Counted from the stretch's first letter, positions 46,911 through 55,998 are shown. The stretch is DNA of 64,000 nucleotides from Demequina phytophila (GCF_000971135.1 NZ_BBLW01000008.1:1-64000); one strand, 5' to 3'. Numbers and translations are program-made. The notes: generated by a model from the sequence alone, not told the origin.

Positions 46911-48530
46911 TCAGGACGCGGCGCACGCGGGAGGAGCGCCCCGCAGCTCGACGGGCCAGTCGCCGCCCGGATCCTTGTCGCCCACCAGGACGTCCGCGAG
47001 CCCTCCGATGGCCGCCGTCGAGTCGCCGTACACGGCGACATGCGCGTCCGCGCGCGAGTCGAACAGCCCCCACGGATCACCGAGGGACACCACCACGTCC
47101 GCATCCGCCCGGAACTGACCCGAGGACAGCAGAGCGATGGCCGTGCCGCCGTCCCCGACCGTCACCCCCCGACGGCGGAGCGCGCCCTCGAGCGCTGCCA
47201 CCGCATCGTCCGGCCCCGCGACCACGATGGCCCGTCGCCCGACGAGCGGCGTGGAGCAGTCGTCGGTCGCGACGGTCGCGCCCGCGGCCGCGAGCGCGCG
47301 CGGATAGGCCGCGGTGGCCGGCTCGCCGCCCAGACCGTCCGACCAGCGCATCAGCAGGATGGACCGCGCGGCGGCCTCGTCGAGGCGGTCGCGCGAGAGG
47401 CGACCCTCCCGGACCGCGGCGACCACCGCGTCGACGGCCTCGCCGGCGTCCCCGGGCATGAGCAGCACGTCGGCGCCCGCGCGGAGCGCCTGGACCGCCG
47501 CCTGCCCCGGGGTCCGACCCTCGGCGACGGCGGCCATGTTGAGCGCGTCGGTCACCGCCACGCCCTCGAAACCGAGCTCGTCGCGCAGGTAGCGGTACGC
47601 CGACCGCTCGAGCGTCGCGGGCCCCTCACCCCACTCGGGTACGGCGATGTGCCCCATCATCACCGCGGGCGCACCCGCCTCGATCGCCTCCGCGAACGGC
47701 ACCAGGTCGGTCCGCGCGAGCCGTCGCAGCGGGCTCGACTGCACGGGAAGCCCCCGATGCGAGTCGACCGTCACGGAGCCGTGGCCGGGGAAGTGCTTGA
47801 TCACCGGCACCACGCCGCCGTCGACGAACCCGGCGACCGCTGCGACCACGGTCTCGCCCACGTTCGCGGGGTCCGAGCCCGCGCTGCGCGTGCGGATGAT
47901 CGGGTCCGCCGGACCGATCGTGACGTCGGCGACCGGCGCGTAGTCGACCGTGACGCCGAGCACCCGCATGTCCGCCGCGGACGACCGGTACGCGTCGGCG
48001 ACCGCGGCCTTGTCCGTCGCGGCGCCCGCGGCCATGAAGGCCGGCAGGCTCGGCACCGCGGCGGACAGGCGCGACACCCATCCGCCCTCCTCGTCGGCTG
48101 AGATCCACACCGGCCAGTCACGGTCGTCCGCGTGCTGGACGCGATCCGCCAGCGCCGCGACCGCGTCCGCGGACGGCGCCGCGCCACCCATGAGGATCAC
48201 TCCGCCGAGGTGGTGGTCGCGCACCAGCGCGGCGGCCGCCTGCGGGTCCGGCGAGTACACATCGGCCACCACCACCTGCCCGGCCACCCGCCGCAGCGGC
48301 AGGTCGCGCGCGGTCGCCAGCGCATCGTCCCACTGCTCGACCGTGGGACCCCACGCGAGGCTCTCGACCGCCGGCGTCGCGACCGCCGCGGGGCTCGCGG
48401 CGGGCGCCGGGACGGACGATGTGCCGGTCGCCGGCGTGGCCGAAGGGGAGGGCGTCGCCGTGTGGGGCGTGCAGGCGGCGAGCAGCGAGACCGCGAGCGC
48501 GGCCGCCGCGGCTCGGGCCGCGTGACGCAT
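46911..48530 (-). CDS. GH3 beta-N-acetylhexosaminidase-like lipoprotein
   Basis: A 539-residue lipoprotein. The signal peptide ends in lipobox LLAAC with Cys 20. The GH3 N-terminal domain has WISADEEGGWVSRL, the NagZ signature VIKHFPGHGSVTVDSHRGLP with the His-Asp dyad loop, and the nucleophile Asp in VAVTDALNMAAV. A GH3 C-terminal domain follows. NagZ-type enzymes remove GlcNAc from muropeptides or other glycans; the exported location here suggests work on the outer wall. The dispersed repeat appears twice in the coding sequence (GPDDAVAAL, WDDALATA). The ATG overlaps the tsaD stop by 1 nt. Confidence 0.92.
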   Translation of the reverse strand: MRHAARAAAAALAVSLLAACTPHTATPSPSATPATGTSSVPAPAASPAAVATPAVESLAWGPTVEQWDDALATARDLPLRRVAGQVVVADVYSPDPQAAAALVRDHHLGGVILMGGAAPSADAVAALADRVQHADDRDWPVWISADEEGGWVSRLSAAVPSLPAFMAAGAATDKAAVADAYRSSAADMRVLGVTVDYAPVADVTIGPADPIIRTRSAGSDPANVGETVVAAVAGFVDGGVVPVIKHFPGHGSVTVDSHRGLPVQSSPLRRLARTDLVPFAEAIEAGAPAVMMGHIAVPEWGEGPATLERSAYRYLRDELGFEGVAVTDALNMAAVAEGRTPGQAAVQALRAGADVLLMPGDAGEAVDAVVAAVREGRLSRDRLDEAAARSILLMRWSDGLGGEPATAAYPRALAAAGATVATDDCSTPLVGRRAIVVAGPDDAVAALEGALRRRGVTVGDGGTAIALLSSGQFRADADVVVSLGDPWGLFDSRADAHVAVYGDSTAAIGGLADVLVGDKDPGGDWPVELRGAPPACAAS

Positions 48531-49567
48531 CAGACGGTGATGGTCGACAGCGGCATCGAGGAGTCGACGCCGATGCCGAGGCCGCTCGGGCGCACGCCCG
48601 CCTCGACGACCGCGTGGCCGAGCGCGGCGATCATCGCGCCGTTGTCGGTGCAGTAGCGCAGCGGCGGGATGCGGACGTCGATGCCGGCCGCCTCGCCGCG
48701 CGCCTGGGCGAGCTCGCGGAGCTGGCTGTTGGCGGAGAAGCCGCCGCCGATCACGAGGGTCTCGACGTCGTGCTCGCGGCAGGCGTTCAGGGTCTTGGTG
48801 ACCAGGACGTCCGCCACGGCGGCGGCGAAGCTCGCGCACACGTCCTCGATCGGGACCTCCTGACCGGACGCGCGGCGCGCCTCGACCCACCGGGCGACGG
48901 CGGTCTTGAGGCCGGAGAAGCTGAAGTCGTAGGCGTGCTTGGCCATGTCCTTGGGCTTGGACAGTCCACGCGGGAAGGGGATCGCCTCGGGGTCGCCCTC
49001 GCGCGCGAGGCGGTCCACATGCGGACCGCCGGGGTACGGCAGCCCCAGGAGGCGTCCCACCTTGTCGAACGCCTCGCCCGCGGCATCGTCCAGCGTGTGG
49101 CCGAGCTCGCGGACGTCGGTCGCGATGTCGTCGACCATGAGCAGCGAGGTGTGACCGCCCGAGACGACCAGCGCCATGGTGCGGTCGGGGAAGGCGCCGT
49201 GGACCAGCTGGTCGACGGCGGCGTGGCCGATGACGTGGTTGACGCCGTAGAGCGGCTTGCCGAGGCCCAGGGCCAGGGCCTTCGCCGCGGAGTTGCCCAC
49301 GGTGAGCGAGCCGACCAGCCCGGGGCCGGCGGCGACGGCGACCGCGTCCACCTGGGACAGGCTGCGGCCGGCGCGGCTCAGCGCCTCGTCGAGCGTGGGC
49401 AGGACGGCCTCGAGGTGCGCGCGGGAGGCCACCTCGGGGACGATGCCGCCGAACCGGGCGTGCTCGTCCATGGAGGAGGCGACGACGTCGGCGAGCAGCT
49501 CGCCGTCCTCGACGAGCGCGACGCCCGTCTCATCGCAGGTGCTCTCAAGTCCCAGTACCAAAGCCAC
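48530..49567 (-). CDS. tsaD: tRNA N6-threonylcarbamoyladenosine synthase subunit TsaD
   Basis: Transfers threonylcarbamoyl onto A37 of tRNAs read by ANN codons; 345 residues. ASKHA fold with [14 protein letters not shown], the metal-binding [10 protein letters not shown] and [48 protein letters not shown], and SFSGLKTAV. The GTG start lies 6 nt after a TACAGT box. It is normally contiguous with rimI-tsaB-tsaE; here the toxin-antitoxin module and a nitroreductase gene intervene. Confidence 0.97.
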   Translation of the reverse strand: MALVLGLESTCDETGVALVEDGELLADVVASSMDEHARFGGIVPEVASRAHLEAVLPTLDEALSRAGRSLSQVDAVAVAAGPGLVGSLTVGNSAAKALALGLGKPLYGVNHVIGHAAVDQLVHGAFPDRTMALVVSGGHTSLLMVDDIATDVRELGHTLDDAAGEAFDKVGRLLGLPYPGGPHVDRLAREGDPEAIPFPRGLSKPKDMAKHAYDFSFSGLKTAVARWVEARRASGQEVPIEDVCASFAAAVADVLVTKTLNACREHDVETLVIGGGFSANSQLRELAQARGEAAGIDVRIPPLRYCTDNGAMIAALGHAVVEAGVRPSGLGIGVDSSMPLSTITV

Positions 49568-49573
49568 GGGTCA

Positions 49574-49579
49574 ACTGTA
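49574..49579 (-). promoter_or_regulatory. -10 box of a leaderless promoter (TACAGT) for tsaD
   Basis: On the minus strand TACAGT ends 6 nt before the GTG start codon of tsaD, with no ribosome site. It gives tsaD its own promoter, separate from the rimI-tsaB group. Confidence 0.6.
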
Positions 49580-49601
49580 GTCGGGGGCGCGGCCGGCGCG
49601 G

Positions 49602-49961
49602 TCAGAGGGCGAGGAACGCGCGAAGACCCCGGTCGACCTCGTCCATGAGGTGCCGGGGAACGTGCCCCGCGATCGCCTCGAGCGCCCCGCGGTCGACGGT
49701 CGCGACGGCCGTGATGTTGACGCACGAGTCCTTCGCCAGGCCCGTCACGTCCGCGGGCAGGAAGACGTTGCCGGGGAGCGCGGCGAGCGCGGTGTTGCTG
49801 GTGATCGCGAGCACCGTCACCGTGCCCAGCCGGGACCGGTTGTACGCGTCGGACTGGACCACGAGCACGGGTCGCCGATGCGCCGGTGCGCTTCCTGCCG
49901 CCGGGCCCAGGTCCACCCACCGGATCGACCCGCGCTCCGCCGGCGTCCGAGGCGTCACCAC
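49602..49961 (-). CDS. MazF/PemK-family endoribonuclease toxin
   Basis: A 119-residue toxin of the MazF/PemK fold. Conserved RGSIRWVDLGPAAGSAPAHRRPVLVVQSDAYNRS, then TVTVLAITSNT, and the C-terminal DSCVNITAVATVDRGAL. These enzymes cut RNA at short motifs and are held in check by the partner antitoxin. Its start overlaps the antitoxin stop by 7 bp, so the two are translationally coupled. Confidence 0.92.
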   Translation of the reverse strand: MVTPRTPAERGSIRWVDLGPAAGSAPAHRRPVLVVQSDAYNRSRLGTVTVLAITSNTALAALPGNVFLPADVTGLAKDSCVNITAVATVDRGALEAIAGHVPRHLMDEVDRGLRAFLAL

Positions 49962-50200
49962 TCCTCGCGCTCCAGCAGGCCACGACCCGTCTCGAGCACG
50001 AAGCGGGCCGACTCGTCCTCGGCCACCGCGACGCGCTCGAGGACGCTGTCGATGCGCCCGGTGAGGCCGTGGTCGTCCAGCTCGCGGAGGTAACGCTGCG
50101 CCGCGCGCGCGAGAAACTCCGAACGGCTCACGCCGAGCAGCTTGGCGCGCGCCGTGACCGCCTCGAACACCGGATCGGGAAGGGAGATCGCCGTCTTCAT
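49955..50200 (-). CDS. MazE-like ribbon-helix-helix antitoxin
   Basis: An 81-residue antitoxin. Residues about 1-40 are a ribbon-helix-helix DNA-binding domain (KTAISLPDPVFEAVTARAKLLGVSRSEFLARAAQRYL). The rest (DDHGLTGRIDSVLERVAVAEDESARFVLETGRGLLEREEW) is the toxin-binding tail. As in other modules it should repress its own operon through direct repeats upstream. The ATG directly follows AAGG and a GATACT box lies 6 nt before it. Confidence 0.9.
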   Translation of the reverse strand: MKTAISLPDPVFEAVTARAKLLGVSRSEFLARAAQRYLRELDDHGLTGRIDSVLERVAVAEDESARFVLETGRGLLEREEW

Positions 50201-50207
50201 CCTTCGA

Positions 50208-50224
50208 GTATCACCCGGTATCAC
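50208..50224 (-). promoter_or_regulatory. Antitoxin operator: two direct GTATCAC repeats overlapping the -10
   Basis: Read on the plus strand, GTATCAC occurs at 50208-50214 and 50218-50224, a 10-bp period (one helical turn). On the minus strand the proximal repeat contains GATACT, which is the -10 box 6 nt before the antitoxin ATG. This is the standard design for autoregulation by a ribbon-helix-helix antitoxin. Confidence 0.6.
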
Positions 50225-50313
50225 CGCGGGGTCCAGCGCGCCGCCTCCGCCTGTGGAGGCCCGGGACCTCCGGCCGTCGCGAGCACGCCGCTTGCAGGCG
50301 CACAATTGTTGAT

Positions 50314-50940
50314 ATGACAACCGCGAACCTCCCCCAGCCGACCGTCGCCTTCTCCCTCGACCAGGAGGCTCGCGAAGCGTTGTTCACCGAGGCGCGCTCG
50401 GCGATCGCGTTCGACGGGCGCGAGGTGGATGCGGACCTCGTGACCCGCGCGTGGGACCTCGCGAAGTTCGGGCCCACGAGCAACAACACGCAACCGCTCC
50501 GCGTCGTGGTCGCGCGGTCCGAGGCCGCCCGCTCGGCCGTGATCGAGGCCGCGGCGCCGTTCAACCGCCCCAAGCTCGAGGAGGCGCCCCTGCTGCTGGT
50601 CGCCGCCCACGACGACCGCTTCCACGACCTGCACGAGACCTGGGCCCCGGGCATGCCGCAGCTGGCCGAGCGTTTCGAGGCGAACCCGGAGATGCGCGCC
50701 TCGCTCGCGCACTCGGGCGCGATGCTGCAGCTGGGCTACCTGATCATCGCGCTGCGCGCCGAGGGCCTCGCGCTGCGCCCCTACGGCGGCTTCGACAAGG
50801 CCGCGCTGGACGCCTCGCTCATGCCCGCGGGTTGGCGCTCCGAGGTCATCCTGGGCGTGGGTCACCCCGTCGAGGGCGACGACCGGTCCGGCGACCGCCG
50901 CGGCCGCATCACCGCCGAGACCGGGGTCCGCGAGCTCTGA
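50314..50940 (+). CDS. Nitroreductase-family protein (RutE/malonic semialdehyde reductase-like)
   Basis: A 208-residue flavin nitroreductase. The FMN-binding motif is DLAKFGPTSNNTQPLRVVVAR; MLQLGYLIIALRAEGLALRPYGGFD is typical of the RutE/HadB branch. Members reduce malonic semialdehyde or nitro compounds with NAD(P)H. It lies between the toxin-antitoxin pair and rimI and reads in the opposite direction to both, so it is its own transcript. No Shine-Dalgarno site is obvious. Confidence 0.88.
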   Translation: MTTANLPQPTVAFSLDQEAREALFTEARSAIAFDGREVDADLVTRAWDLAKFGPTSNNTQPLRVVVARSEAARSAVIEAAAPFNRPKLEEAPLLLVAAHDDRFHDLHETWAPGMPQLAERFEANPEMRASLAHSGAMLQLGYLIIALRAEGLALRPYGGFDKAALDASLMPAGWRSEVILGVGHPVEGDDRSGDRRGRITAETGVREL

Positions 50941-50991
50941 CCGTCCCGAGTCCGAGGCGGATCGCGATTCCTGAGGACTGAGCGTCCCGAC

Positions 50992-51453
50992 CTAGGCCTC
51001 CGGCTGATACGCGGCCAGCTCCACCCTCATGACCAACGCGTCCACACCCTCGGGCTGGTAGTACTTGCGGCGGATCCGCACGTCCTCGAAGCCGTACGCC
51101 CGGTAGAGCCCCAGCGCGGCCACGTTGTCGACGGCGACCTCGAGCCACGCATCCGCCGCGCCCTCGCGACGCGCCTCCGCGAGGAAGTCGTCCATGAGGA
51201 CGCGCGACAGCCCGCGCCCCCGCACCGCGGTCACCAGGGCGAGGTTCATGAGATGGAACGCGTCGCCGTCATAGCCGTAGACCGCGTAGCCCACCAGCTC
51301 GCCGTCGAGCACCAGGCCCCGGTAGCGGGTCAGCCCGTACAGGTAGTCATGCTCGATCAGATCGCGCGACCACGCGGACGCGCCGAACAGCTCCCGCTCG
51401 ACCTCCGCCATCCACGGAAGGTCGTCCTCCGTGAGATCGCGCAGCTCGATCAC
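50992..51453 (-). CDS. rimI: Ribosomal-protein-alanine N-acetyltransferase
   Basis: A 153-residue GNAT acetyltransferase of the RimI class, modifying ribosomal protein S18 or other N-termini. Motifs: IELRDLTEDDLPWMAEVERELFG, then VRGRGLSRVLMDDFL (acetyl-CoA pyrophosphate loop) and LEVAVDNVAALGLYRAYGFEDVRIRRKYY. The GTG start overlaps the tsaB stop by 4 bp. It forms the usual rimI-tsaB-tsaE group. Confidence 0.95.
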   Translation of the reverse strand: MIELRDLTEDDLPWMAEVERELFGASAWSRDLIEHDYLYGLTRYRGLVLDGELVGYAVYGYDGDAFHLMNLALVTAVRGRGLSRVLMDDFLAEARREGAADAWLEVAVDNVAALGLYRAYGFEDVRIRRKYYQPEGVDALVMRVELAAYQPEA

Positions 51454-52058
51454 GCGCCCGGGACCCCGTGCACGTCGGGACGGCGCAGGTACAGCGGCTC
51501 GGTGGACGGCTCGGCCCCCTCGGCCCGCAGCCGCGCGGCCACGCTCACCAGCAGCGCCGGGTCCGGGTCACCCTCGTGCGCCCCCGGGAAGGCGTCCGGG
51601 TAGAGCAGCGCGCCGCGGCCCACCACCGCACCCACGACCGGCACGTCGCCCGGCGCGCTCACCTCGGGGCCCGCGATCCGCACGCCGTCGCGGTAGGCGG
51701 CCCAGTAGACCTCCTTGCGCCGCGCATCGGCCACCGCGGTGACCTCGCCCGCCGCGGACGCGCCCAGCGCGTCGAGCGAGCACACGCCGTCGACCGGCAC
51801 GCCCCACACGTGGCCCAGGGTCCGCGCGGTCATGAGGCCCACGCGCAGCCCCGTGAAGGGCGCGGGGCCGGTGCCGACCACGATCCGCTCGACGTCGCGG
51901 CCCGACGCGCCGGCCTCGTCCAGCGCCGCCTGGATGAGGCCGGACAGCAGCTCGGAGTGGCCGCGCGGGTTGAACTCGGAGCGGCGCGCGAGCACCTCGC
52001 CGGTCTCGGAGACGAGCGCGACGGCGATGGCGGAGGACGTGTCGAGGGCGAGGATCAC
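51450..52058 (-). CDS. tsaB: t6A synthesis protein TsaB
   Basis: A 202-residue non-catalytic partner of TsaD. Motifs: ILALDTSSAIAVALV, NPRGHSELLSGLIQAALDEAG, VGTGPAPFTGLRVGLMTARTLGH and DARRKEVYWAAYRDG. It lacks the zinc site of TsaD, as expected. The GTG start lies 4 nt after the tsaE stop, and its stop overlaps the rimI start. Confidence 0.95.
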   Translation of the reverse strand: MILALDTSSAIAVALVSETGEVLARRSEFNPRGHSELLSGLIQAALDEAGASGRDVERIVVGTGPAPFTGLRVGLMTARTLGHVWGVPVDGVCSLDALGASAAGEVTAVADARRKEVYWAAYRDGVRIAGPEVSAPGDVPVVGAVVGRGALLYPDAFPGAHEGDPDPALLVSVAARLRAEGAEPSTEPLYLRRPDVHGVPGA

Positions 52059-52062
52059 GGGT

Positions 52063-52572
52063 CTAGCCTACGAGCGCGACGCCGGCCCAGCGGTCGCCGT
52101 GGGTGGTGAACGTCACGGTGCGGATGCCCTCGTCGGGGCGCTCCATGTCGACCTCGCCGCCCACCTCGCGCGCGATCACCACGTGCACGCGGTCCTGCGA
52201 CAGCTGCTCCGCCTTGTCCTCGCCCCACTCGATCACGGTGACCGAGGACTCGACCGTGGTGTCGAGGTCGAGGTCGTCGAGCTCGGCGAGCGAGTTGAGG
52301 CGGTACGCGTCCACGTGGATGAGCGCCGGCCCGCCCACCTCGGACGGGTGGGTGCGCGCGATGATGAAGGTCGGGCTCGCGACGGGACCGCGCACGCCGA
52401 GCGCCGCGCCCAGCCCCTGGGTGAAGGTCGTCTTGCCGGCACCCAGGTCGCCGCTGAGGATCACCACGTCGCCCGCGCGCAGCCGCGGGGCGAGCACGTC
52501 GCGCGCGAGGGCGCGCATGGCGTCGCCGTCGGCGACGGTGAAGGTGGACGATGCGGCGGTCGGCTCGGTCAT
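52063..52572 (-). CDS. tsaE: t6A synthesis ATPase TsaE
   Basis: A 169-residue ATPase that drives the TsaBDE cycle. Walker A GDLGAGKTTFTQGLG, switch VRGPVASPTFIIARTH, and IHVDAYRLNSLAELDDLDLD, IEWGEDK complete the family pattern. The first residues MTEPTAASSTFTVADG form a variable extension encoded partly by the dispersed repeat (52547). Its ATG overlaps the alr stop by 4 bp. Confidence 0.95.
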   Translation of the reverse strand: MTEPTAASSTFTVADGDAMRALARDVLAPRLRAGDVVILSGDLGAGKTTFTQGLGAALGVRGPVASPTFIIARTHPSEVGGPALIHVDAYRLNSLAELDDLDLDTTVESSVTVIEWGEDKAEQLSQDRVHVVIAREVGGEVDMERPDEGIRTVTFTTHGDRWAGVALVG

Positions 52573-53675
52573 GCGGGGTGCTTCTCCTTCAGGCCGCCGA
52601 AGCGGCAGACGATCTCGTAGTCGATGGTGCCCGCCGCCTCGGCCCACTCGCGAGCGGAGGGGCCGTCGGCGCCGATGAGCACCACCTCGTCGCCCGCGTG
52701 CTCGGGCGCGTCGGGGCCCAGGTCGAGCACCACCTGGTCCATGCACACCCGCCCTGCGATCACGTGGCGGCGGCCGCCGATCGCGACGGGGCCGCGACCG
52801 CTGCCGGCGGCCCGGAAGATCCCGTCCGAGTAGCCCGCGGTGACGAGCCCCAGCCGTGTGGCGCGCGGAGTCGTGTACTCGTGGCCGTAGCTGACGCCCT
52901 CCCCTGCCGGGACGTCCTTGACGAGCGCGAGCGAGGCGGTCACCCGCATCGCGGGCTCGAGCCCCCAGTCGCCGCCGTCCGCGTCGGGCACCGGAGGGAG
53001 CCCGTACACGGCGATGCCGGGCCTCACCAGGTCGAAGTGGAGGTCGGGTCGGGTGAGGGTGGCGGCGGAGTTGGCGAGGTGGCGCACCTCGAGCGCGATC
53101 CCGCGCGCCTCGATCGCGGCGACGCCGTCGCGGAACACCCCCGCCTGGCGGTCGATGGTGGGGTGGCCCGGCTGGTCCGCCCAGGCCAGGTGCGACCACG
53201 CGCCCACGATCACCACCGCATCGTCCGCCGCGAGCGCGGCGTCGAGCAGCGCGGGAAGGCCCTCGGGGCGCACGCCCTCGCGGGACAGCCCGGTGTCGAG
53301 GCACACGTGGACGCGGGCGACCTCGCCGGCCATGCGGGCGGCCGCGACGATCATGTCGAGGACCTCGAGCGAGGAGGCGCTGAGGTCGACGCCGCGGCGG
53401 ATGAGCAGCCGGAACGGCGCCTCGGGCCCGTAGAGCCAGCACAGCACGCGGCCGTCGTCGCCGGCCTCGCGCAGCGCGATGGCCTCGTCGGGCTGCGCGA
53501 CGCCGAGCCAGGTCGCGCCGCCGGCACGCGCGGCCGCGGCGGCGCCCACCAGCCCGTGGCCATAGGCGTCCGCCTTCACCACCGCCATCACCTGTGCGGT
53601 CCCCGCGTGCGCGGCGAGGCGCTCGATGTTGCGCGTGATCGCGCCGTGGTCGATCGTGATCCGCAGGCGCGACAT
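52569..53675 (-). CDS. alr: Alanine racemase
   Basis: PLP-dependent racemase for D-Ala in peptidoglycan; 368 residues. PLP lysine in VVKADAYGHG, followed by the TIM barrel LANSAATLTRPDLHFDLVRPGIAVYG and the C-terminal SYGHEYTTPRATRLGLVTAGYSDG with the catalytic Tyr. RHVIAGRVCMDQVVLDL is also standard. A dispersed-repeat copy encodes AADDAVVI (53217). The ATG overlaps the acpS stop by 1 nt (TGATG). Confidence 0.96.
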   Translation of the reverse strand: MSRLRITIDHGAITRNIERLAAHAGTAQVMAVVKADAYGHGLVGAAAAARAGGATWLGVAQPDEAIALREAGDDGRVLCWLYGPEAPFRLLIRRGVDLSASSLEVLDMIVAAARMAGEVARVHVCLDTGLSREGVRPEGLPALLDAALAADDAVVIVGAWSHLAWADQPGHPTIDRQAGVFRDGVAAIEARGIALEVRHLANSAATLTRPDLHFDLVRPGIAVYGLPPVPDADGGDWGLEPAMRVTASLALVKDVPAGEGVSYGHEYTTPRATRLGLVTAGYSDGIFRAAGSGRGPVAIGGRRHVIAGRVCMDQVVLDLGPDAPEHAGDEVVLIGADGPSAREWAEAAGTIDYEIVCRFGGLKEKHPA

Positions 53676-54034
53676 CAGCCCTCCCCGATGACCACGGCGG
53701 AGGCGATCCCCGCGTCGTGGGACAGCGACACGTGCAGCTGCGTCATGCCCAGCGCGGCGACGCGCGCCGCGACCGTGCCGGTCACCGCCAGGCGGGGCTG
53801 GCCTCCGTCCTCGCGCAGCACCTCGCAGTCGTGCCAGCTGAGGCCCGCGGGGGCGCCCAGCGCCTTCGCGAGCGCCTCCTTCGCGGCCCAGTTGGCGGCG
53901 AGGCTCGCGTGGCCCAGGTGCCGCTCGGCCGGCGTGAAGACACGGTCGAGGAAGCCCGGCGAGCGCTCGAGCGCGTCCTCGAAGCGGGCGATCTCGACCA
54001 CGTCGATGCCGAGCCCCAAGATCGCCACGCTCAC
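53675..54034 (-). CDS. acpS: Holo-[acyl-carrier-protein] synthase
   Basis: Attaches phosphopantetheine to acyl carrier protein; 119 residues. GLGIDVVEIARFEDAL at the N-terminus, FTPAERHLG, the magnesium-binding Glu in AANWAAKEALAKALG, and the C-terminal VSLSHDAGIASAVV. The GTG start overlaps the glmS stop by 4 bp. It links glmS to alr in one operon. Confidence 0.96.
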   Translation of the reverse strand: MSVAILGLGIDVVEIARFEDALERSPGFLDRVFTPAERHLGHASLAANWAAKEALAKALGAPAGLSWHDCEVLREDGGQPRLAVTGTVAARVAALGMTQLHVSLSHDAGIASAVVIGEG

Positions 54035-55896
54035 TCCACCGTGACGGACTTGGCGAGGTTGCGGGGCTGGTCGACGTCGTAGCCCTTGGCGGCCGCGAGC
54101 TCGAGGGCGAAGATCTGCAGCGGCACCACCGACAGCAGCGGCGTCATGAGCACCGGCGCCGAGGGCACGTAGAACACCTGCTCGGCGTGGTTGGCGGCCT
54201 CGGTGTCGCCCTCCTCGGCGATGACGAACGTGCGGGCGCCGCGCGCGCGGACCTCCTGGACGTTGGAGATCACCTTGGAGTGCAGCGACTCGCGGCCACG
54301 GGGGCTGGGCAGCACGATGAACACCGGCTGGCCCTCCTCGACCAGCGCGATGGGCCCGTGCTTGAGCTCGCCCGCCGCGAAGCCCTCCGCGTGGATGTAT
54401 GCGAGCTCCTTGAGCTTGAGCGCGCCCTCGAGCGCGACCGGGAAGCCGACATGACGGCCCAGGAACAGGACGGTGCGCTCATCCGCCATGGAGCGGGCGA
54501 GCTCCCGGATGGGCTCCGAGGTGTCGAGCACCCGCTGGATCTTCGCGGGCATCGAGTCGAGCTGCTCGAGAAGCGCGAGGATCTCGTCGGGGAACTTGTT
54601 GCCGCGCAGCTCGGCGAGGTAGATGCCCAGCAGGTAGCCCGCCGTGATCTGCGCGAGGAACGCCTTGGTCGACGCGACCGCGATCTCCGGTCCGGCGCGC
54701 GTGTAGAGCACCGCGTCCGCCTCGCGCGCGATGGTGGAGCCCTGCGCGTTGACGATGCCGATCACGGTCGCGCCCTGCTGCTGCGCGTGGCGGACCGCCA
54801 TGATCGTGTCCATCGTCTCGCCCGACTGGCTGATGGCGACCACGAGCGTCTTGATCGACACGATCGGGTCGCGGTAGCGGAACTCGTGCGCGAGCTCCAC
54901 CTCGACGGGGATCCGCGTCCAGTGCTCGATCGCATACCGCGCGGTCAGGCCCGCGTAGGACGCGGTACCGCACGCGATGACGATGATCTTGTCGATGGAC
55001 TTGAGGACGTACTCGTCGATCATGCCGCCGTCGAGCTGGAGGCGGCCGTGCTCGTCGATGCGCCCGCGCAACGTGTCCGCGACCGCCGTGGGCTGGTCGT
55101 GGATCTCCTTCTCCATGAAGGTGGCGAAGCCGCCCTTCTGCGCCGCCGAGGCGTCCCAGTCCACGTGGTACGGCTCCCGCTCGACCACCAGCCCGCGCGC
55201 GTCCGTGATGGTGACGCGGTCCGGGGTGATCTCGACCACCTCGTCCTGGTGGAGCTCGAGCGCCGTGCGCGTGTGCTCGATGAACGCGACCACGTCCGAG
55301 CCGAGGAAGTTCTCGCCCTCGCCCAGGCCGATCACCAGCGGGCTGTTGCGCCGCGCGCCCACCACGGTGCGGGGCTCGCTCGCGTCCACCGCGAGCAGCG
55401 TGAAGGCGCCGTCGAGGCGGCGCGTGATGGCGCGCATCGCGTCGGCGAGCGACTTGCCCGAGTCCACCTCACGCGCGAGCAGGTGCCCCGCGACCTCGGT
55501 GTCGGTCTCAGAGAGGAACTCGACGCCCTCGTCGAGGAGCTCCGCGCGCAGCGCCCCGAAGTTCTCGATGATGCCGTTGTGGATGATCGCGAGGCGACCC
55601 CCCGCCGCGAGGTGGGGGTGCGCGTTCGCGTCCGTCGGCGCACCGTGCGTGGCCCAGCGCGTGTGGCCGATCGCGGCGGTCGCCGCATCGAGCGGGCGTT
55701 CCGCGAGCTGCTTCTCCAGATTGACCAGCTTGCCGGCCTTCTTGCGCATGCCCACGCGGGACGGGTCCTCGGTCACGACGGCGATGCCGGCGGAGTCGTA
55801 TCCGCGGTACTCCAACCGCGCCAGACCCGACATCACCACGCCCTGCGGGCGGCCGCCGGGCGCGCCCGACCCCACATATCCGACGATTCCGCACAT
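54031..55896 (-). CDS. glmS: Glucosamine-6-phosphate synthase
   Basis: Makes glucosamine-6-P from fructose-6-P and glutamine for the cell wall; 621 residues. The nucleophile Cys 2 follows the initiator Met (MCGIVGYVGS), then HTRWATHGAPTDANAHPH and NGIIENF in the amidotransferase domain. Two SIS domains follow, with IACGTASYAGLTARYAIEHW, VVAISQSGETMDT, TKAFLAQI and the C-terminal DQPRNLAKSVTVE. The ATG lies 7 nt after a TAGACT box. The gene heads the operon glmS-acpS-alr-tsaE-tsaB-rimI. Confidence 0.97.
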   Translation of the reverse strand: MCGIVGYVGSGAPGGRPQGVVMSGLARLEYRGYDSAGIAVVTEDPSRVGMRKKAGKLVNLEKQLAERPLDAATAAIGHTRWATHGAPTDANAHPHLAAGGRLAIIHNGIIENFGALRAELLDEGVEFLSETDTEVAGHLLAREVDSGKSLADAMRAITRRLDGAFTLLAVDASEPRTVVGARRNSPLVIGLGEGENFLGSDVVAFIEHTRTALELHQDEVVEITPDRVTITDARGLVVEREPYHVDWDASAAQKGGFATFMEKEIHDQPTAVADTLRGRIDEHGRLQLDGGMIDEYVLKSIDKIIVIACGTASYAGLTARYAIEHWTRIPVEVELAHEFRYRDPIVSIKTLVVAISQSGETMDTIMAVRHAQQQGATVIGIVNAQGSTIAREADAVLYTRAGPEIAVASTKAFLAQITAGYLLGIYLAELRGNKFPDEILALLEQLDSMPAKIQRVLDTSEPIRELARSMADERTVLFLGRHVGFPVALEGALKLKELAYIHAEGFAAGELKHGPIALVEEGQPVFIVLPSPRGRESLHSKVISNVQEVRARGARTFVIAEEGDTEAANHAEQVFYVPSAPVLMTPLLSVVPLQIFALELAAAKGYDVDQPRNLAKSVTVE

Positions 55897-55903
55897 GCGC
55901 GCC

Positions 55904-55909
55904 AGTCTA
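55904..55909 (-). promoter_or_regulatory. -10 box of a leaderless promoter (TAGACT) for glmS
   Basis: On the minus strand TAGACT ends 7 nt before the glmS ATG and there is no ribosome site. The same hexamer is found near pcrA. Confidence 0.65.
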
Positions 55910-55945
55910 GATGCCACCCCCGGACCTGCCGCGCAGGCCCGACCC

Positions 55946-55986
55946 GCGCATCGTCCCCCTGCGCTCGGCCCCGCGGGACGATGCGC
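55946..55986. repeat. Inverted repeat-motif pair between glmS and coaA
   Basis: 12-bp arms GCGCATCGTCCC (55946-55957) and GGGACGATGCGC (55975-55986) with a 17-nt loop. This is between divergent genes, so it cannot be an ordinary terminator; the downstream arm overlaps an in-frame ATG of coaA. Confidence 0.8.
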
Positions 55987-55998
55987 AACAATGGGCGG

